Assembly: GCF_025151535.1 (NCBI RefSeq)
Contig: NZ_CP102288.1
Location: forward strand, 1,059,501-1,123,500
Source: Segatella copri DSM 18205
GTDB lineage: Bacteria > Bacteroidota > Bacteroidia > Bacteroidales > Bacteroidaceae
DNA length: 64,000 bases
Direction: 5' to 3'
Shown here: one piece after another, positions 8,781 through 18,394 of the stretch
How positions within the stretch are numbered: position 1 is the first letter of the stretch
How the letters are laid out: each line of letters begins with the position of its first letter
Position numbers and translations under genes: made by a program
Notes under the pieces: model-generated
What the model was told of the DNA's origin: nothing
Database searches by the model: none
Seen by the model: only the letters and a program-made list of their open reading frames with translations

Positions 8781-10277
8781 ATGGAACAATCAAGTTTTAT
8801 CAAGATTAACCCTGCCGACTCGGTAGTGGTTTGCTTGCGCCCTATGAAGAAGGGTGAAACGATTGAAGTAGATGGTAAGACCATCACATTATTGCAGGAT
8901 ACACCTGCAGGACACAAGGTGCTCATCAACGATGCAGCCGAGGGTACAGATATCCTGAAGTATGGCTACCCTATCGGTCATGCAAAGACCGGTCTCAAGG
9001 CGGGCGAATGGGTTAACGAGAACAACCTCAAGACCAATCTTGCCGGTACGCTCGAATATACCTACAACCCGGTTAACGAGCAGCTTAACATCGCTAAGGA
9101 AAACCGCACCTTCATGGGCTACGTTCGCAAGAATGGCGAAGTAGGCGTAAGAAACGAAGTATGGGTAGTTCCTACCGTGGGCTGCGTTAACGGCGTGGCT
9201 GAGAAACTGGTAGAACTCCTCAAGAAAGAAACAGGCTGCGAAGGCATCGACGCCATCCATGCATGGCACCACAACTTCGGTTGTTCACAGCTCTCGGGCG
9301 ACCATGAGAATACCCGCAAGGTGCTTCGCGATATCTGTCTGCATCCAAACGCAGGTGCCGTGCTCGTTCTCTCGCTCGGCTGCGAGAACAACCAGCCAGA
9401 TGATTTCATGAAGATGCTCGGCGACTATGATCACGACCGCATCAAACTTCTTGTAACACAGAAGGTTGAAGGCGACGAACTCGAGGAAGGCATGAAGATT
9501 CTGCGCAACCTCTATGCCCTGGCTAAGGAAGACAAGCGCGAGGAAGTTCCGGTAAGCAAACTGCGCGTAGGTTTGAAGTGTGGCGGTTCTGACGGCTTCA
9601 GCGGAATTACAGCCAACCCATTGGTAGGTGAATTTAGCGACTGGCTCGTAGCTCAGGGCGGTACAAGCATCCTGACAGAGGTACCGGAAATGTTTGGCGC
9701 AGAAACCATTCTGATGAACCGTTGCGAAAATAAGGAACTCTTCGACAAGACCGTTCACCTGATTAACGACTTCAAGGAGTACTTCTTGAGCCATGGTGAA
9801 CCGGTTGGCGAGAACCCTTCTCCAGGTAACAAGGCAGGTGGTATCTCAACCCTCGAAGATAAGGCTTTGGGTTGCACCCAGAAGTGCGGCCGTGCTCCGG
9901 TAAGCGGCGTGCTCCAATATGGCGACCGTCTGGAGACAACCGGTTTGAACCTGCTTTCAGCTCCAGGTAACGACCTTGTAGCAGCCACAGCTCTGGCTTC
10001 AGCAGGTTGCCAGCTCGTTCTCTTCACCACAGGTCGCGGAACCCCATTCGGAACCTTTGTGCCAACGATGAAGATTTCTACCAACAGCAATCTGGCAAAG
10101 AACAAGCCAAACTGGATTGACTTCAACGCCGGCGCTCTGGTAGAAGGTGTAGAAATGAAAGACTTGGTAAGCAAGTTTATTGATAAGATTATAGCCGTAG
10201 CAAGTGGCGAGGAGGCTCGCAACGAGTATAATGGCTATCGTGAAATCTCCATCTTCAAGAATGGAGTAACTCTTTAA
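8781..10277 (+). CDS. uxaA: Altronate dehydratase
   Basis: 498 residues, the normal UxaA length. It has an N-terminal SAF-like domain (about 10-85) followed by the UxaA catalytic domain beginning FMGYVRKNGEVGVRNE, with GCSQLSGDHENT, LSLGCENNQ and LKCGGSDGFSG. It dehydrates D-altronate to KDG in galacturonate breakdown; KDG is then used by KdgK and Eda from the leftward arm. It follows the LacI-type regulator and precedes an NhaC-type antiporter by 19 nt, so these two probably form an operon. UxaC and UxaB are not in the window. Confidence 0.93.
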   Translation: MEQSSFIKINPADSVVVCLRPMKKGETIEVDGKTITLLQDTPAGHKVLINDAAEGTDILKYGYPIGHAKTGLKAGEWVNENNLKTNLAGTLEYTYNPVNEQLNIAKENRTFMGYVRKNGEVGVRNEVWVVPTVGCVNGVAEKLVELLKKETGCEGIDAIHAWHHNFGCSQLSGDHENTRKVLRDICLHPNAGAVLVLSLGCENNQPDDFMKMLGDYDHDRIKLLVTQKVEGDELEEGMKILRNLYALAKEDKREEVPVSKLRVGLKCGGSDGFSGITANPLVGEFSDWLVAQGGTSILTEVPEMFGAETILMNRCENKELFDKTVHLINDFKEYFLSHGEPVGENPSPGNKAGGISTLEDKALGCTQKCGRAPVSGVLQYGDRLETTGLNLLSAPGNDLVAATALASAGCQLVLFTTGRGTPFGTFVPTMKISTNSNLAKNKPNWIDFNAGALVEGVEMKDLVSKFIDKIIAVASGEEARNEYNGYREISIFKNGVTL

Positions 10278-10296
10278 TTAAGAAGAAAAAAGAAGT

Positions 10297-11607
10297 ATGA
10301 GTAATAAAAAAGGTTTGCTGGCGTTGTCGCCATTATTTTTGCTGATTGTCCTCATCGTGGCTTTTACCGTATATTCGGTAGACAGCAGCCATCAGGACAC
10401 CAGCCTCTCGCTCACAGTAGCGTTCATGATTTCGAGCATTTATGCCGTGGCTATTTCCGGCGGAATGCCTGTCAGGAAACGAGTGGATACATACAGCAAG
10501 GGTGCCGGCGCCAACAACCTGATGCTCATGCTCTGGATTTACGTGCTGGCTGGCTCGTTTGCCGCATCAGCCAAGGCGATGGGAGCCGTTGATGCAACCG
10601 TCAACCTGGCGCTCAGCATCCTGCCAGCCAGCATGATTCTGCCAGGACTCTTCCTGGCTGCCTGCTTTATCTCCGTATCTATCGGAACAAGTGTGGGAAC
10701 CGTAGTGGCTCTGGTTCCGATAGCCGCCGGACTGGCCCACTCGATGGATGCTAACGTAGGCATGATGACCGCCATCATCGTAGGTGGCGCTTATTTCGGC
10801 GACAACCTCTCGTTCATCTCCGATACGACGGTTGTTGCTACGCAGACGCAGAACTGCAAGATGAGCGATAAGTTCAAGGTCAACTCCATGATTGTGGTTC
10901 CGGCCGCCGTACTCGTACTCATCGCCTATTCTGTCATGGGAGTCGGTCTTCAGGCCCCAACCCATATCAACGAGGTAGAATACATGAAAGTATTGCCTTA
11001 CCTCACCGTCCTCGTTACCGCTATTGCCGGCATGAATGTAATGGCTGTTCTCACCCTGGGCACCCTACTCTGTGGCGCCATCGGCATAGGCAGTCATCTT
11101 CTGGGTGCCTCCGGAAGCTACGATCTCTTTGGCTGGTTCTCAGCCATGGGCAACGGCATTATCGGCATGGGCGAACTCATTATCATCGCCATGATGGCAG
11201 GTGGTATGCTCGAAATCATCCGCGAAAACGGCGGAATCGATTTCATCATCAACAAGATTACAGCCCACGTAAACAGCAAGCGTGGAGCCGAACTTTCTAT
11301 CGCCGCCCTCGTTTCGATGGTAAACATCTGTACGGCAAATAATACGGTAGCGATTCTGACAGTAGGAAATATTTCGAAAAAGATAGGCGACCGGTTTGGC
11401 GTAGACAACCGCAAGGCAGCCAGCATTCTAGACACCTTCTCATGCATGGTTCAGGGATTGATTCCTTATGGCGTGCAGATGCTCCTGGCAGCCGGTCTGG
11501 CCAATCTCAGTCCGATGGACATTCTTCCTTATCTCTACTATCCGCTGGCGATAGGTGTGGCAGCCCTGCTGGCCATCCTCTTGCGCTATCCTAAGAGATA
11601 CAGTTAG
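10297..11607 (+). CDS. NhaC-family Na+/H+ antiporter-like transporter
   Basis: 436 residues with about 11-12 hydrophobic segments. The motif GGAYFGDNLSFISDTTVVAT (about 162-181) is the NhaC family core. It follows uxaA by 19 nt and is probably co-transcribed with it. Close relatives are annotated as Na+/H+ antiporters; the operon position suggests that the substrate here could be an organic acid such as a hexuronate, which would be a useful link because no other uptake gene is nearby. Inner membrane. Family confident, substrate open. Confidence 0.8.
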   Translation: MSNKKGLLALSPLFLLIVLIVAFTVYSVDSSHQDTSLSLTVAFMISSIYAVAISGGMPVRKRVDTYSKGAGANNLMLMLWIYVLAGSFAASAKAMGAVDATVNLALSILPASMILPGLFLAACFISVSIGTSVGTVVALVPIAAGLAHSMDANVGMMTAIIVGGAYFGDNLSFISDTTVVATQTQNCKMSDKFKVNSMIVVPAAVLVLIAYSVMGVGLQAPTHINEVEYMKVLPYLTVLVTAIAGMNVMAVLTLGTLLCGAIGIGSHLLGASGSYDLFGWFSAMGNGIIGMGELIIIAMMAGGMLEIIRENGGIDFIINKITAHVNSKRGAELSIAALVSMVNICTANNTVAILTVGNISKKIGDRFGVDNRKAASILDTFSCMVQGLIPYGVQMLLAAGLANLSPMDILPYLYYPLAIGVAALLAILLRYPKRYS

Positions 11608-11707
11608 GAAGACTTCTAAAAATCAGAGGAGGGTCTCCTTCTGCGTTAGAGATTTCTTGACAGGAAGAACAAAACTTTATTATTGACTATTAATAAGAAC
11701 AAGGCAT

Positions 11708-12403
11708 ATGAATTTTCTTCAGCGCAACCTTTTTACCAAGCTCCGTGCCGACAACTTCGGCATCAAGGAAGAAATGGAACCGATGACTACCTTTAAGAAG
11801 AAAAAGATAGCTCAGATGCTCAAGAACGTGAATGATGTTCCTGCCGGAGAGGTGAAGATGAACAACAGTTTTCTGAACCGGCGGCTCAGCAAGATTCAGG
11901 AAGATGAACGCCACGCCATCGATACCTCTATCGAGACTATTTATCTGCTGCGCATCATCGTGGCAAACGTAAATGGAATGTTGGCTAACGGAATCAATCT
12001 CAGAGGAATCATCCAGTTGGGAGACTACCTGAGAACCCGAGGCGACAAGGTAGATTTCGTGAAACTGGAGAAGTGGCTTGCCAAGCTCCGCATCCAGCGC
12101 ATCGCCCAGCTGGAAGGAAGCGTGCTCATCACCTTCTTCGATTTTGAACAGGACGAAATCCCGTTCGTTCATCACATAGAAAGAGGCGCCTACAGGCTGA
12201 CGCTTCGTTCGCTCTACTATAATATCATGGACCAGCAGGCCATTCAGTTTGAGCAGACCAGCAGCGGCTTTGTACGCACTACGGGGGGAACCATGCGCAA
12301 GAATCTGCGCCGCAGCATGCGCTATCTGCAATACGCTCCGATAGAAACCATGAGCAATTTCATGAACAATTTCTTCCGGTCATTATCTGAGATTGAAGAG
12401 TAA
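11708..12403 (+). CDS. Conserved hypothetical protein
   Basis: 231 residues, no signal peptide or membrane helix. Basic and helix-rich, with RLSKIQEDERHAIDTSIETI, LGDYLRTRGDKVDFVKLEKW and a hydrophobic strand SVLITFFDFEQDEIPFV. I recognise it only as a type of protein conserved in Bacteroidales without known function. It stands alone, 101 nt after the antiporter gene and about 115 nt before the lysozyme gene. No catalytic motif is seen. Confidence 0.65.
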   Translation: MNFLQRNLFTKLRADNFGIKEEMEPMTTFKKKKIAQMLKNVNDVPAGEVKMNNSFLNRRLSKIQEDERHAIDTSIETIYLLRIIVANVNGMLANGINLRGIIQLGDYLRTRGDKVDFVKLEKWLAKLRIQRIAQLEGSVLITFFDFEQDEIPFVHHIERGAYRLTLRSLYYNIMDQQAIQFEQTSSGFVRTTGGTMRKNLRRSMRYLQYAPIETMSNFMNNFFRSLSEIEE

Positions 12404-12506
12404 TTTCAGTAAGGATTGAAGGGGGTTAATCTGGGATTCATCAGGACGAAGAGTAAAATATCTATAAAATTACTCTCTTAGTAGTACGATTTTCATCTGA
12501 TTTTCG

Positions 12507-12514
12507 TATCTTTG
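12507..12514 (+). promoter_or_regulatory. Promoter box very close to the GH25 start
   Basis: TATCTTTG, a good TAnnTTTG -7 box, ends only 5 nt before the ATG at 12520. Transcription from it would start at or next to the start codon, so the mRNA would be leaderless. Confidence 0.6.
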
Positions 12515-12519
12515 CATCT

Positions 12520-13206
12520 ATGAAAAAGTTATTTATCTCTATTATAGCATCCATTATTGCCTTGGGAGCCCATGCCCAGGTGCAATGCGAAGACACTTGT
12601 CGGCACGTTCACGGCATCGACTTGAGTCATTATCAGGGCAACGTGTTCTGGGAAACCGTGGGCGACAACTCTAAGATGGCTTACGTTTATCTGAAAGCTA
12701 CCGAGGGAGGAACCAACATCGACAGCAAATACAAGCAGAATATCGACCTGGCTCATCGCTACGGAATGAAAGTAGGTTCTTATCATTTCTACAGACCCCG
12801 CATCCCACAGCAGACGCAACTGGAAAATTTCAAGGCCCAATGCCGTCCGGGAGATCAGGACCTCTTGCCTATGATTGATGTGGAGACGAAAAGCGGCATG
12901 AATACAGAAGAATTCTGCGATTCGCTCTTTAAGTTTCTGCATCTCGTAGAGAAAGCATATAAGCAGAAACCCCTCATCTATACGGGAGCCAATTTCTATG
13001 ACAACTATCTTCTGGGCAAGCTAGACAGCTACAAGCTGATGATTGCCCAGTATACGAAGCGCATCCCTGTATTGCGCGATGGTAGAGATTTCGAAATGTG
13101 GCAATATACGGGTAAGGGCAGGCTCAACGGAATAAACGGCTATGTTGACAAAAGCCGTTTCATGGGGCGCCACAAGCTCAGAGAAATCAGATTCAGACAT
13201 CGATAG
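12520..13206 (+). CDS. Glycoside hydrolase family 25 lysozyme (secreted)
   Basis: 228 residues with a signal peptide (about 1-19, cleaved after AHA). The GH25 fold is evident: GIDLSHYQG with catalytic-site Asp34, YLKATEG, GSYHFYRP, and the acidic pair in MIDVE (D120, E122), ending near EMWQYTGKG. These enzymes cut the beta-1,4 bond of peptidoglycan between MurNAc and GlcNAc; a secreted copy would work in the periplasm or outside. It is monocistronic, with its own promoter box. A role in wall remodelling or competition is possible but not shown. Confidence 0.92.
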   Translation: MKKLFISIIASIIALGAHAQVQCEDTCRHVHGIDLSHYQGNVFWETVGDNSKMAYVYLKATEGGTNIDSKYKQNIDLAHRYGMKVGSYHFYRPRIPQQTQLENFKAQCRPGDQDLLPMIDVETKSGMNTEEFCDSLFKFLHLVEKAYKQKPLIYTGANFYDNYLLGKLDSYKLMIAQYTKRIPVLRDGRDFEMWQYTGKGRLNGINGYVDKSRFMGRHKLREIRFRHR

Positions 13207-13322
13207 TACTTGGAACCTTGAACTTGGAACTTTATGATTAGCTTCAAGGTAAAGAGTGGATAAGGTCTGGAAATAGAGAAGCATGAATTTTATAAGTAAA
13301 TTAATAAACAAAAAATAGAATT

Positions 13323-14624
13323 ATGGCAATTATAAAATGTCCGGAATGCGGACGCCAAATTAGCGATAAAGCACCTACCTGCCCTAGTTGCGGAGTAGAA
13401 ATAGCAGGCAAAATTACCAAATGCCCAAATTGTGGCGAGATTTATTTCAGCAACCTGGAAATGTGTCCTAACTGCCATGAGCTGAATCCTTCGCTCACAA
13501 GAATGACTTCTTCGGCGGGAATGAGCCAGCAGACTCCTTCTATGACTCAGCAGCAAGAAGCTGAAAATGTAGCCAGACAGAATGCTATCAGACAAGAAGA
13601 AATTCGCCGTCAGGAGGCTCTCAGACAGCAGGCTCGTCCTCAGACACCTGTCAGAACAGCAACACCTCCTACTCCACCCGTTCCTCCGGTTCGCCCACAG
13701 CAAACCCATTCTCAGAACGGCGGAAACGGAGAAGGAACCCAGGAAAAGAAAAAAAGCAACCGTGGCGTCATCATCATCTCTCTGATTTTCGCCTTCCTCG
13801 TTTGTGGCATTTTCTACTATTTCTATGATAGTGCCAATAAGAATAAGGAACTGGAAGCTTACGAGTATGCGATGCAGAGTAGCGACCCGATGGTTCTGCA
13901 GAGTTACCTAGATACTTACAAAGATGCTGACGAGGCGCATCGTGATTCCATCATGGCTCACCTCGAACTTCTGAAACAGACCGATCAGGACTGGACCAAC
14001 GCCGTAGTAAGCGGTTCGAAAGAGGCCCTGCAGGCTTATCTCGACAAATACCCAAACAGTCCACACAAGCAGGAGGTTTTGAACAAGATAGATTCCATCG
14101 ACTGGAATGTGGCCAAGAATGCTGATAATGTAGAAGCTTACCAGGCTTATCTCGCCGCTCATGCTGACGGTTCGCATATCGAACAGGCTGAGAATGCGAT
14201 GAAGAAAGCCAAGAGCAGAGATTTGCAGCCAGAAGAGAAAGATATGGTAAGCAGTCTGTTCCGCCATTTCTTCCAAAGCATCAATACCCGCGATGCTGAT
14301 GGTTTGCAGGCTTCATGCGAGGACATTCTCTCTTCGCTTCTGGGTAAGAATTCTGCTACCAAGGCAGATGTTGTTACCTTTATGAATAAGCTTTATAAGG
14401 AAGATGTGACCAACCTGAACTGGTTCCTCACCAACGATTATAAGATCAAGAAGCGCGAGGTGGGTGACGAAGATTATGAATATCAGGTTCAGTTCTCAGC
14501 ACGTGAGGAAGTTCAGCTTACCGACGGTACAAAGAAAACCAACCATTTCAAAATCAACGCAACTGTTTCGCCAGACGGCAAGGTTTCTGCGTTCAACATG
14601 TCGAAGATTAATGCCGCAGAATAG
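13323..14624 (+). CDS. Zinc-ribbon membrane-anchored protein with repeat region
   Basis: 433 residues. Cytoplasmic N-terminus with two zinc ribbons (CPECGRQ...CPSCG at about 5-24, CPNCGEI...CPNC at about 37-57), then a Pro/Gln-rich linker, a single membrane helix (about 142-163), then an extracytoplasmic part. The latter has tandem TPR-like units with the recurring pattern 'LQAYLDKYPNS' and 'YQAYLAAHADGS', and a C-terminal domain resembling NTF2-like folds. The order ribbon-helix-sensor occurs in bacterial envelope proteins of unknown function. A leader of about 110 nt precedes it and a bidirectional terminator follows. Confidence 0.7.
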   Translation: MAIIKCPECGRQISDKAPTCPSCGVEIAGKITKCPNCGEIYFSNLEMCPNCHELNPSLTRMTSSAGMSQQTPSMTQQQEAENVARQNAIRQEEIRRQEALRQQARPQTPVRTATPPTPPVPPVRPQQTHSQNGGNGEGTQEKKKSNRGVIIISLIFAFLVCGIFYYFYDSANKNKELEAYEYAMQSSDPMVLQSYLDTYKDADEAHRDSIMAHLELLKQTDQDWTNAVVSGSKEALQAYLDKYPNSPHKQEVLNKIDSIDWNVAKNADNVEAYQAYLAAHADGSHIEQAENAMKKAKSRDLQPEEKDMVSSLFRHFFQSINTRDADGLQASCEDILSSLLGKNSATKADVVTFMNKLYKEDVTNLNWFLTNDYKIKKREVGDEDYEYQVQFSAREEVQLTDGTKKTNHFKINATVSPDGKVSAFNMSKINAAE

Positions 14625-14660
14625 AATAAAAAACGCCCTGCAAGATTAAATAGAATAAAA

Positions 14661-14722
14661 AACGCCCTGCAAGATCAGGAACTTCATTTCTGAATGTTCC
14701 CTTCTTGCAGGGCGTTTCTTTT
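14661..14722. terminator. Bidirectional terminator between convergent genes, one arm duplicated
   Basis: AACGCCCTGCAAG (14661-14673) pairs with CTTGCAGGGCGTT (about 14703-14715), with T or A runs on both sides. The left arm and its A-rich flank also occur as a direct copy at about 14627-14648. Confidence 0.8.
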
Positions 14723-14780
14723 TACCTTCATGTTTCGGGAAGGTTCTCATGTTCGAGAACCCGTTCCCTTCTTTTAGAAA

Positions 14781-15596
14781 TTACTTTGCATCCTTCATCT
14801 GACGGAGCAAATCTTTCTGCTTATCATTCAACCCGGTTGGCAACTTCACGTTGTAAGTAATCATCAGGTCGCCAAAGGTTCCGTCACCTCGGTCGTATCC
14901 TTTTCCGCGAACACGAACCTTCGTGCCATTCTGCGTTTCCGGCTTAATCTTCAGTTTGATTTTAGAACCATTACTCAATTTAATGATTCCCTCGCCGCCC
15001 AGCAGAGCCGTATAAAGGTCGATATTCACATTCATGTTCATTTCGCCGTTATTGGCACGCCCGTTCTGGCCGCAACCACCGCCACAACCACCAGTACCGA
15101 AATCAGCACCAGCTCCGTAGCCAGCCCCATTAAAGCCGCTACCATAACCGGCAGAACCATTAAAACCGCCGAAATTGCCGGAACCGAATCCATCAGCCGA
15201 CTGCTGGCTTCTGCCACGACCTCCGAAGAGATTTTCGAAGAAGCTGGAGAAACCTCCGCCTCCACCAAACTGGCTGAAGTCGAAACCCTCGAATGGATTT
15301 CCACCTGCTCCACCATAGCTTCCAGAACCGCCTGCACCACCAGCTCCGCCGAAACCGCCGAATGCATCAGCATTCTTCCATTGTTCGCCATACTGGTCGT
15401 ATTTAGCACGCTTATCTGGGTCAGAAATCACCTCATACGCCTCGTTCAGCGCCTGGAACTTAGCCTTCGCCTTCGGGTCGTTAGGGTGCAAATCTGGGTG
15501 AAACTGTTTTGCACGTTTACGATACGCAGCTCTCACATCCTTCTGCGGAATGTTCTTGTCTACGCCGAGAATCTTGTAATAATCAACAAATGCCAT
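14781..15596 (-). CDS. J-domain protein, CbpA/DnaJ-like
   Basis: 271 residues. The J domain (about 4-70) has HPD at 33-35, which stimulates DnaK ATPase. A very long Gly/Phe-rich region follows (about 75-180), with two Cys (TGGCGGGCG) but no DnaJ zinc-finger repeats. The C-terminal substrate-binding domain (about 185-265) ends VKLPTGLNDKQKDLL. The lack of the CxxCxGxG repeats makes it a type II (CbpA-like) co-chaperone. It faces the nucleotidase gene divergently and ends at the shared terminator. Confidence 0.85.
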   Translation of the reverse strand: MAFVDYYKILGVDKNIPQKDVRAAYRKRAKQFHPDLHPNDPKAKAKFQALNEAYEVISDPDKRAKYDQYGEQWKNADAFGGFGGAGGAGGSGSYGGAGGNPFEGFDFSQFGGGGGFSSFFENLFGGRGRSQQSADGFGSGNFGGFNGSAGYGSGFNGAGYGAGADFGTGGCGGGCGQNGRANNGEMNMNVNIDLYTALLGGEGIIKLSNGSKIKLKIKPETQNGTKVRVRGKGYDRGDGTFGDLMITYNVKLPTGLNDKQKDLLRQMKDAK

Positions 15597-15669
15597 ATTA
15601 TAAAACCTCCTATTTTTTAGTTTTTAAAAAATATCCAACAAAAAGTATGCCTATTTAAGTTCTTTTTTG

Positions 15670-15677
15670 TACTTTTG
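15670..15677 (+). promoter_or_regulatory. Promoter box upstream of the 5'-nucleotidase gene
   Basis: TACTTTTG fits TAnnTTTG and lies 66 nt before the start codon at 15744. Confidence 0.5.
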
Positions 15678-15743
15678 CAGAGAAAATAAGAAACAGAGCT
15701 CAACTGATGGGCTTCCATTACTCAAAAGTAATACATTAATTAA

Positions 15744-17507
15744 ATGAAACAATTATTTGCTGCGCTTCTTCTGGCGCTAACTTTCAATTCACAAGCTATG
15801 GCACAACAACGTACCGTAAAACTGGGAGTGATAGAGACAAGCGATGTGCACGGCTCTTTCTTCCCTTACGATTTCATCAACTGTAAGCCAAAAGCAGGAG
15901 CCTTGGCGCGCGTTTCTTCCTACGTCAATAATTTGCGAAAAGCCTACAAGGATAACCTCATCCTCTTGGAGAATGGCGATATTCTGCAGGGACAGCCTAC
16001 CTGCTATTATTATAATTATGTAAACACAAAGGCTAGAAACGTGGCTGCCGATGTGGTAAACTACATGAAGTATGATGCGCAAGTGTTTGGCAATCATGAT
16101 GTTGAAACGGGTCATCCAGTTTACGACAAATGGATAAAAGAACTCAATTGCCCAGTTCTTGGTTCCAACATCATCAGCACTTCTACAGGCGAGCCATACG
16201 TTAAGCCTTATCTCATCCTGAACCGCGAGGGCGTGAAGGTGGCAGTCTTGGGAATGATTACTCCTGCCATTCCAAACTGGATCACGGAGAATCTCTGGAG
16301 CGGACTGAAATTTGAAAATATGGTAACAAACGCCCGCAAATGGGTGAAGTATCTCCAGGAGAAAGAAAAACCGGATGTTATCATCGGCCTCTTCCACAGC
16401 GGAAAAGACGGAGGCATTCAGACTGCCGAATATGATGAAGACGCCTCTATCAAGGTGGCAAAAGAAGTGCCGGGCTTCGACCTCGTTCTCTTCGGCCACG
16501 ACCATACGCGCGACAACGAAACCGTAACCAATACTGATGGAAAGCAGGTGGTTTGCCTGGATCCTGCCAACAACGCCATTAGCGTGGCTGATGCAGAAAT
16601 AACCCTCACCCTCAACAAGAAAAAGGTAAACGGAAAGAAGCAGCTGGTGGTAACTGACAAAAAGGTGACAGGCAAGATTGTGGATGTGACAGATTGTCCT
16701 ATCGACGAGGATTTCATGAAAACTTTCGAACCTCAGATTGCGGAAGTAAAGAAATATGTGGGCAAGCAGATTGGCAACTTCAAGACTACCATCTACAGCC
16801 GCGACCAGTTCTTCGGCAGTTCTGCCTTCAACGATTTCATCCTCAACCTCCAGTTGCAGATGACAAAAGCCGACATTTCGTTTAACGCTCCTCTTCAGTT
16901 CAACGCGGTTCTGAAAGCCGGCCCAATCTGTGTGAGCGACATGTTCAATCTCTATAAATATGAGAACCAGTTCTACGTAATGCGCATGACGGGCGAAGAA
17001 ATCAGAAAGCATCTGGAAATGAGTTACGACCTCTGGGTGAACACCATGAAGAGCCCGGACGACCATCTCCTGCTGCTCGATGAAAAGACCGTTGGCGACC
17101 AGCAACGCCTCGGTTTCAAGAATCTCTCGTTTAACTTTGATAGTGCTGTGGGAATCGATTACGAAGTTGACGTAACCAAGCCAGATGGCGAGAAGGTGAA
17201 GATTCTGCGCATGAGCAACGGCGAACCTTTCGATGAGAAGAAATGGTACAAGGTAGCCGTTAACAGCTATCGTGGAAATGGCGGCGGCGAACTCCTAACC
17301 AAGGGTGCCGAAATCCCGAAAGACAGTCTTGAAAGCCGAATCATCTATCGCAGCAAGCGCGACCAGCGCTACTATCTGATGGAAGAAATTGAAAAGATGG
17401 GAACGGTTGATGCAAAACCAAACAACAACTGGAAGTTTGTGCCGGAAGCATGGACCAAGCCTGCTGCCCAGCGCGATTTCGAATTGCTGTTCGGTAAGAA
17501 GGAATAG
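15744..17507 (+). CDS. Secreted 5'-nucleotidase / 2',3'-cyclic phosphodiesterase family protein
   Basis: 587 residues with a signal peptide (about 1-20, AMAQ). N-terminal calcineurin-like metallophosphatase domain: VIETSDVHGSFFPYD, LENGDILQG, FGNHDVETG, GLFHSGKDGG and LFGHDHTRDN carry the two-metal ligands. The C-terminal 5'-nucleotidase domain (about 330-560) has LQMTKADISFN, YENQFYVMRMTGEE and NSYRGNGGGE. UshA-like enzymes hydrolyse nucleotides in the periplasm for salvage. Its neighbours nudC and an MFS carrier (gaps 72 and 41 nt) suggest a nucleotide/NAD-handling run, though co-transcription is inferred. Confidence 0.9.
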   Translation: MKQLFAALLLALTFNSQAMAQQRTVKLGVIETSDVHGSFFPYDFINCKPKAGALARVSSYVNNLRKAYKDNLILLENGDILQGQPTCYYYNYVNTKARNVAADVVNYMKYDAQVFGNHDVETGHPVYDKWIKELNCPVLGSNIISTSTGEPYVKPYLILNREGVKVAVLGMITPAIPNWITENLWSGLKFENMVTNARKWVKYLQEKEKPDVIIGLFHSGKDGGIQTAEYDEDASIKVAKEVPGFDLVLFGHDHTRDNETVTNTDGKQVVCLDPANNAISVADAEITLTLNKKKVNGKKQLVVTDKKVTGKIVDVTDCPIDEDFMKTFEPQIAEVKKYVGKQIGNFKTTIYSRDQFFGSSAFNDFILNLQLQMTKADISFNAPLQFNAVLKAGPICVSDMFNLYKYENQFYVMRMTGEEIRKHLEMSYDLWVNTMKSPDDHLLLLDEKTVGDQQRLGFKNLSFNFDSAVGIDYEVDVTKPDGEKVKILRMSNGEPFDEKKWYKVAVNSYRGNGGGELLTKGAEIPKDSLESRIIYRSKRDQRYYLMEEIEKMGTVDAKPNNNWKFVPEAWTKPAAQRDFELLFGKKE

Positions 17508-17579
17508 CTCCTCGAAACGCTTCTGGAAAAGCATATTATAAAGATCAAAGTAAAAAAGCAAATAAGTTCAAAATAAAGA

Positions 17580-18353
17580 ATGAAGTATTGGTTTATATTT
17601 TGCAAGACTGATCTCTTGCTCGAAAAGAAAGAAGACGGAACCTATACGATTCCTTGTTCAGAAGAGAGTCCAATCCCAACAAAGCCTTGGACTCACATTC
17701 TCAACATTACCCCGATGGAAGACGGAACAGAGGTGAAGACCTTCACCATTCCTGAGCCCGTTACCGGCAATCCGAAGTACGAAATGTGCGGCTTGCGCCC
17801 TAGTTTCTACAAACTCTCTCCTGCCCTTTACCAGAAAGCGGGAAAGTGTCAGGAACTCAACTATTGGGACATGAATACCCAATTCTGCGGCGTTTGCGGA
17901 GCTCCGATGAAAATGGCAACCGACATCAGTAAGAAATGTACAGAATGCGGCAAACAGGTCTGGCCTTCGCTTGCCACAGCCATCATCGTTCTGATTAAGA
18001 AAGATGATCAGGTCTTGCTGGTACACGCTCGCAATTTCAAGGGAAATTTCGACAGTCTCGTGGCTGGTTTCGTAGAGACTGGCGAGAATCTGGAAGAGGC
18101 GGTTCATCGTGAAGTTATGGAAGAAACCGGTCTGACTATCAAGAACTTGAAATATTTCGGCTCCCAGCCTTGGCCTTATCCGAGCGGTCTGATGATTGGC
18201 TTTTCGGCAGAATATGTAGATGGAGAAATTCATCTTCAGAAAGAGGAACTCTCTCGTGGTAAATGGTTCACGAAAGAGAATCTCCCTATTCTCCCAGAGA
18301 AACTTTCCATCGCCCGAAAACTCATCGACGCCTGGCTGGAGGACAAACTCTAA
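17580..18353 (+). CDS. nudC: NAD+/NADH diphosphatase (Nudix)
   Basis: 257 residues. A zinc ribbon (FCGVCGAP then KCTECG, about 99-120) precedes the Nudix domain with box core REVMEETGL, and the NudC-specific motif SQPWPYPSGLMIGF follows. The protein hydrolyses NADH to NMNH and AMP, and in other bacteria also removes NAD caps from RNA. It starts 72 nt after the nucleotidase gene. The enzyme's AMP/NMN products would suit the preceding nucleotidase, although one protein is secreted and the other cytoplasmic. Confidence 0.92.
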   Translation: MKYWFIFCKTDLLLEKKEDGTYTIPCSEESPIPTKPWTHILNITPMEDGTEVKTFTIPEPVTGNPKYEMCGLRPSFYKLSPALYQKAGKCQELNYWDMNTQFCGVCGAPMKMATDISKKCTECGKQVWPSLATAIIVLIKKDDQVLLVHARNFKGNFDSLVAGFVETGENLEEAVHREVMEETGLTIKNLKYFGSQPWPYPSGLMIGFSAEYVDGEIHLQKEELSRGKWFTKENLPILPEKLSIARKLIDAWLEDKL

Positions 18354-18394
18354 TAATGCGGACAAACTCTAAAAGTGAGGATAGACTCTAAAAA

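Noticed and set aside
15789..17105. 438-codon minus-strand frame over the 5'-nucleotidase gene
   Set aside because: Antisense shadow; the plus strand has clear enzyme motifs.
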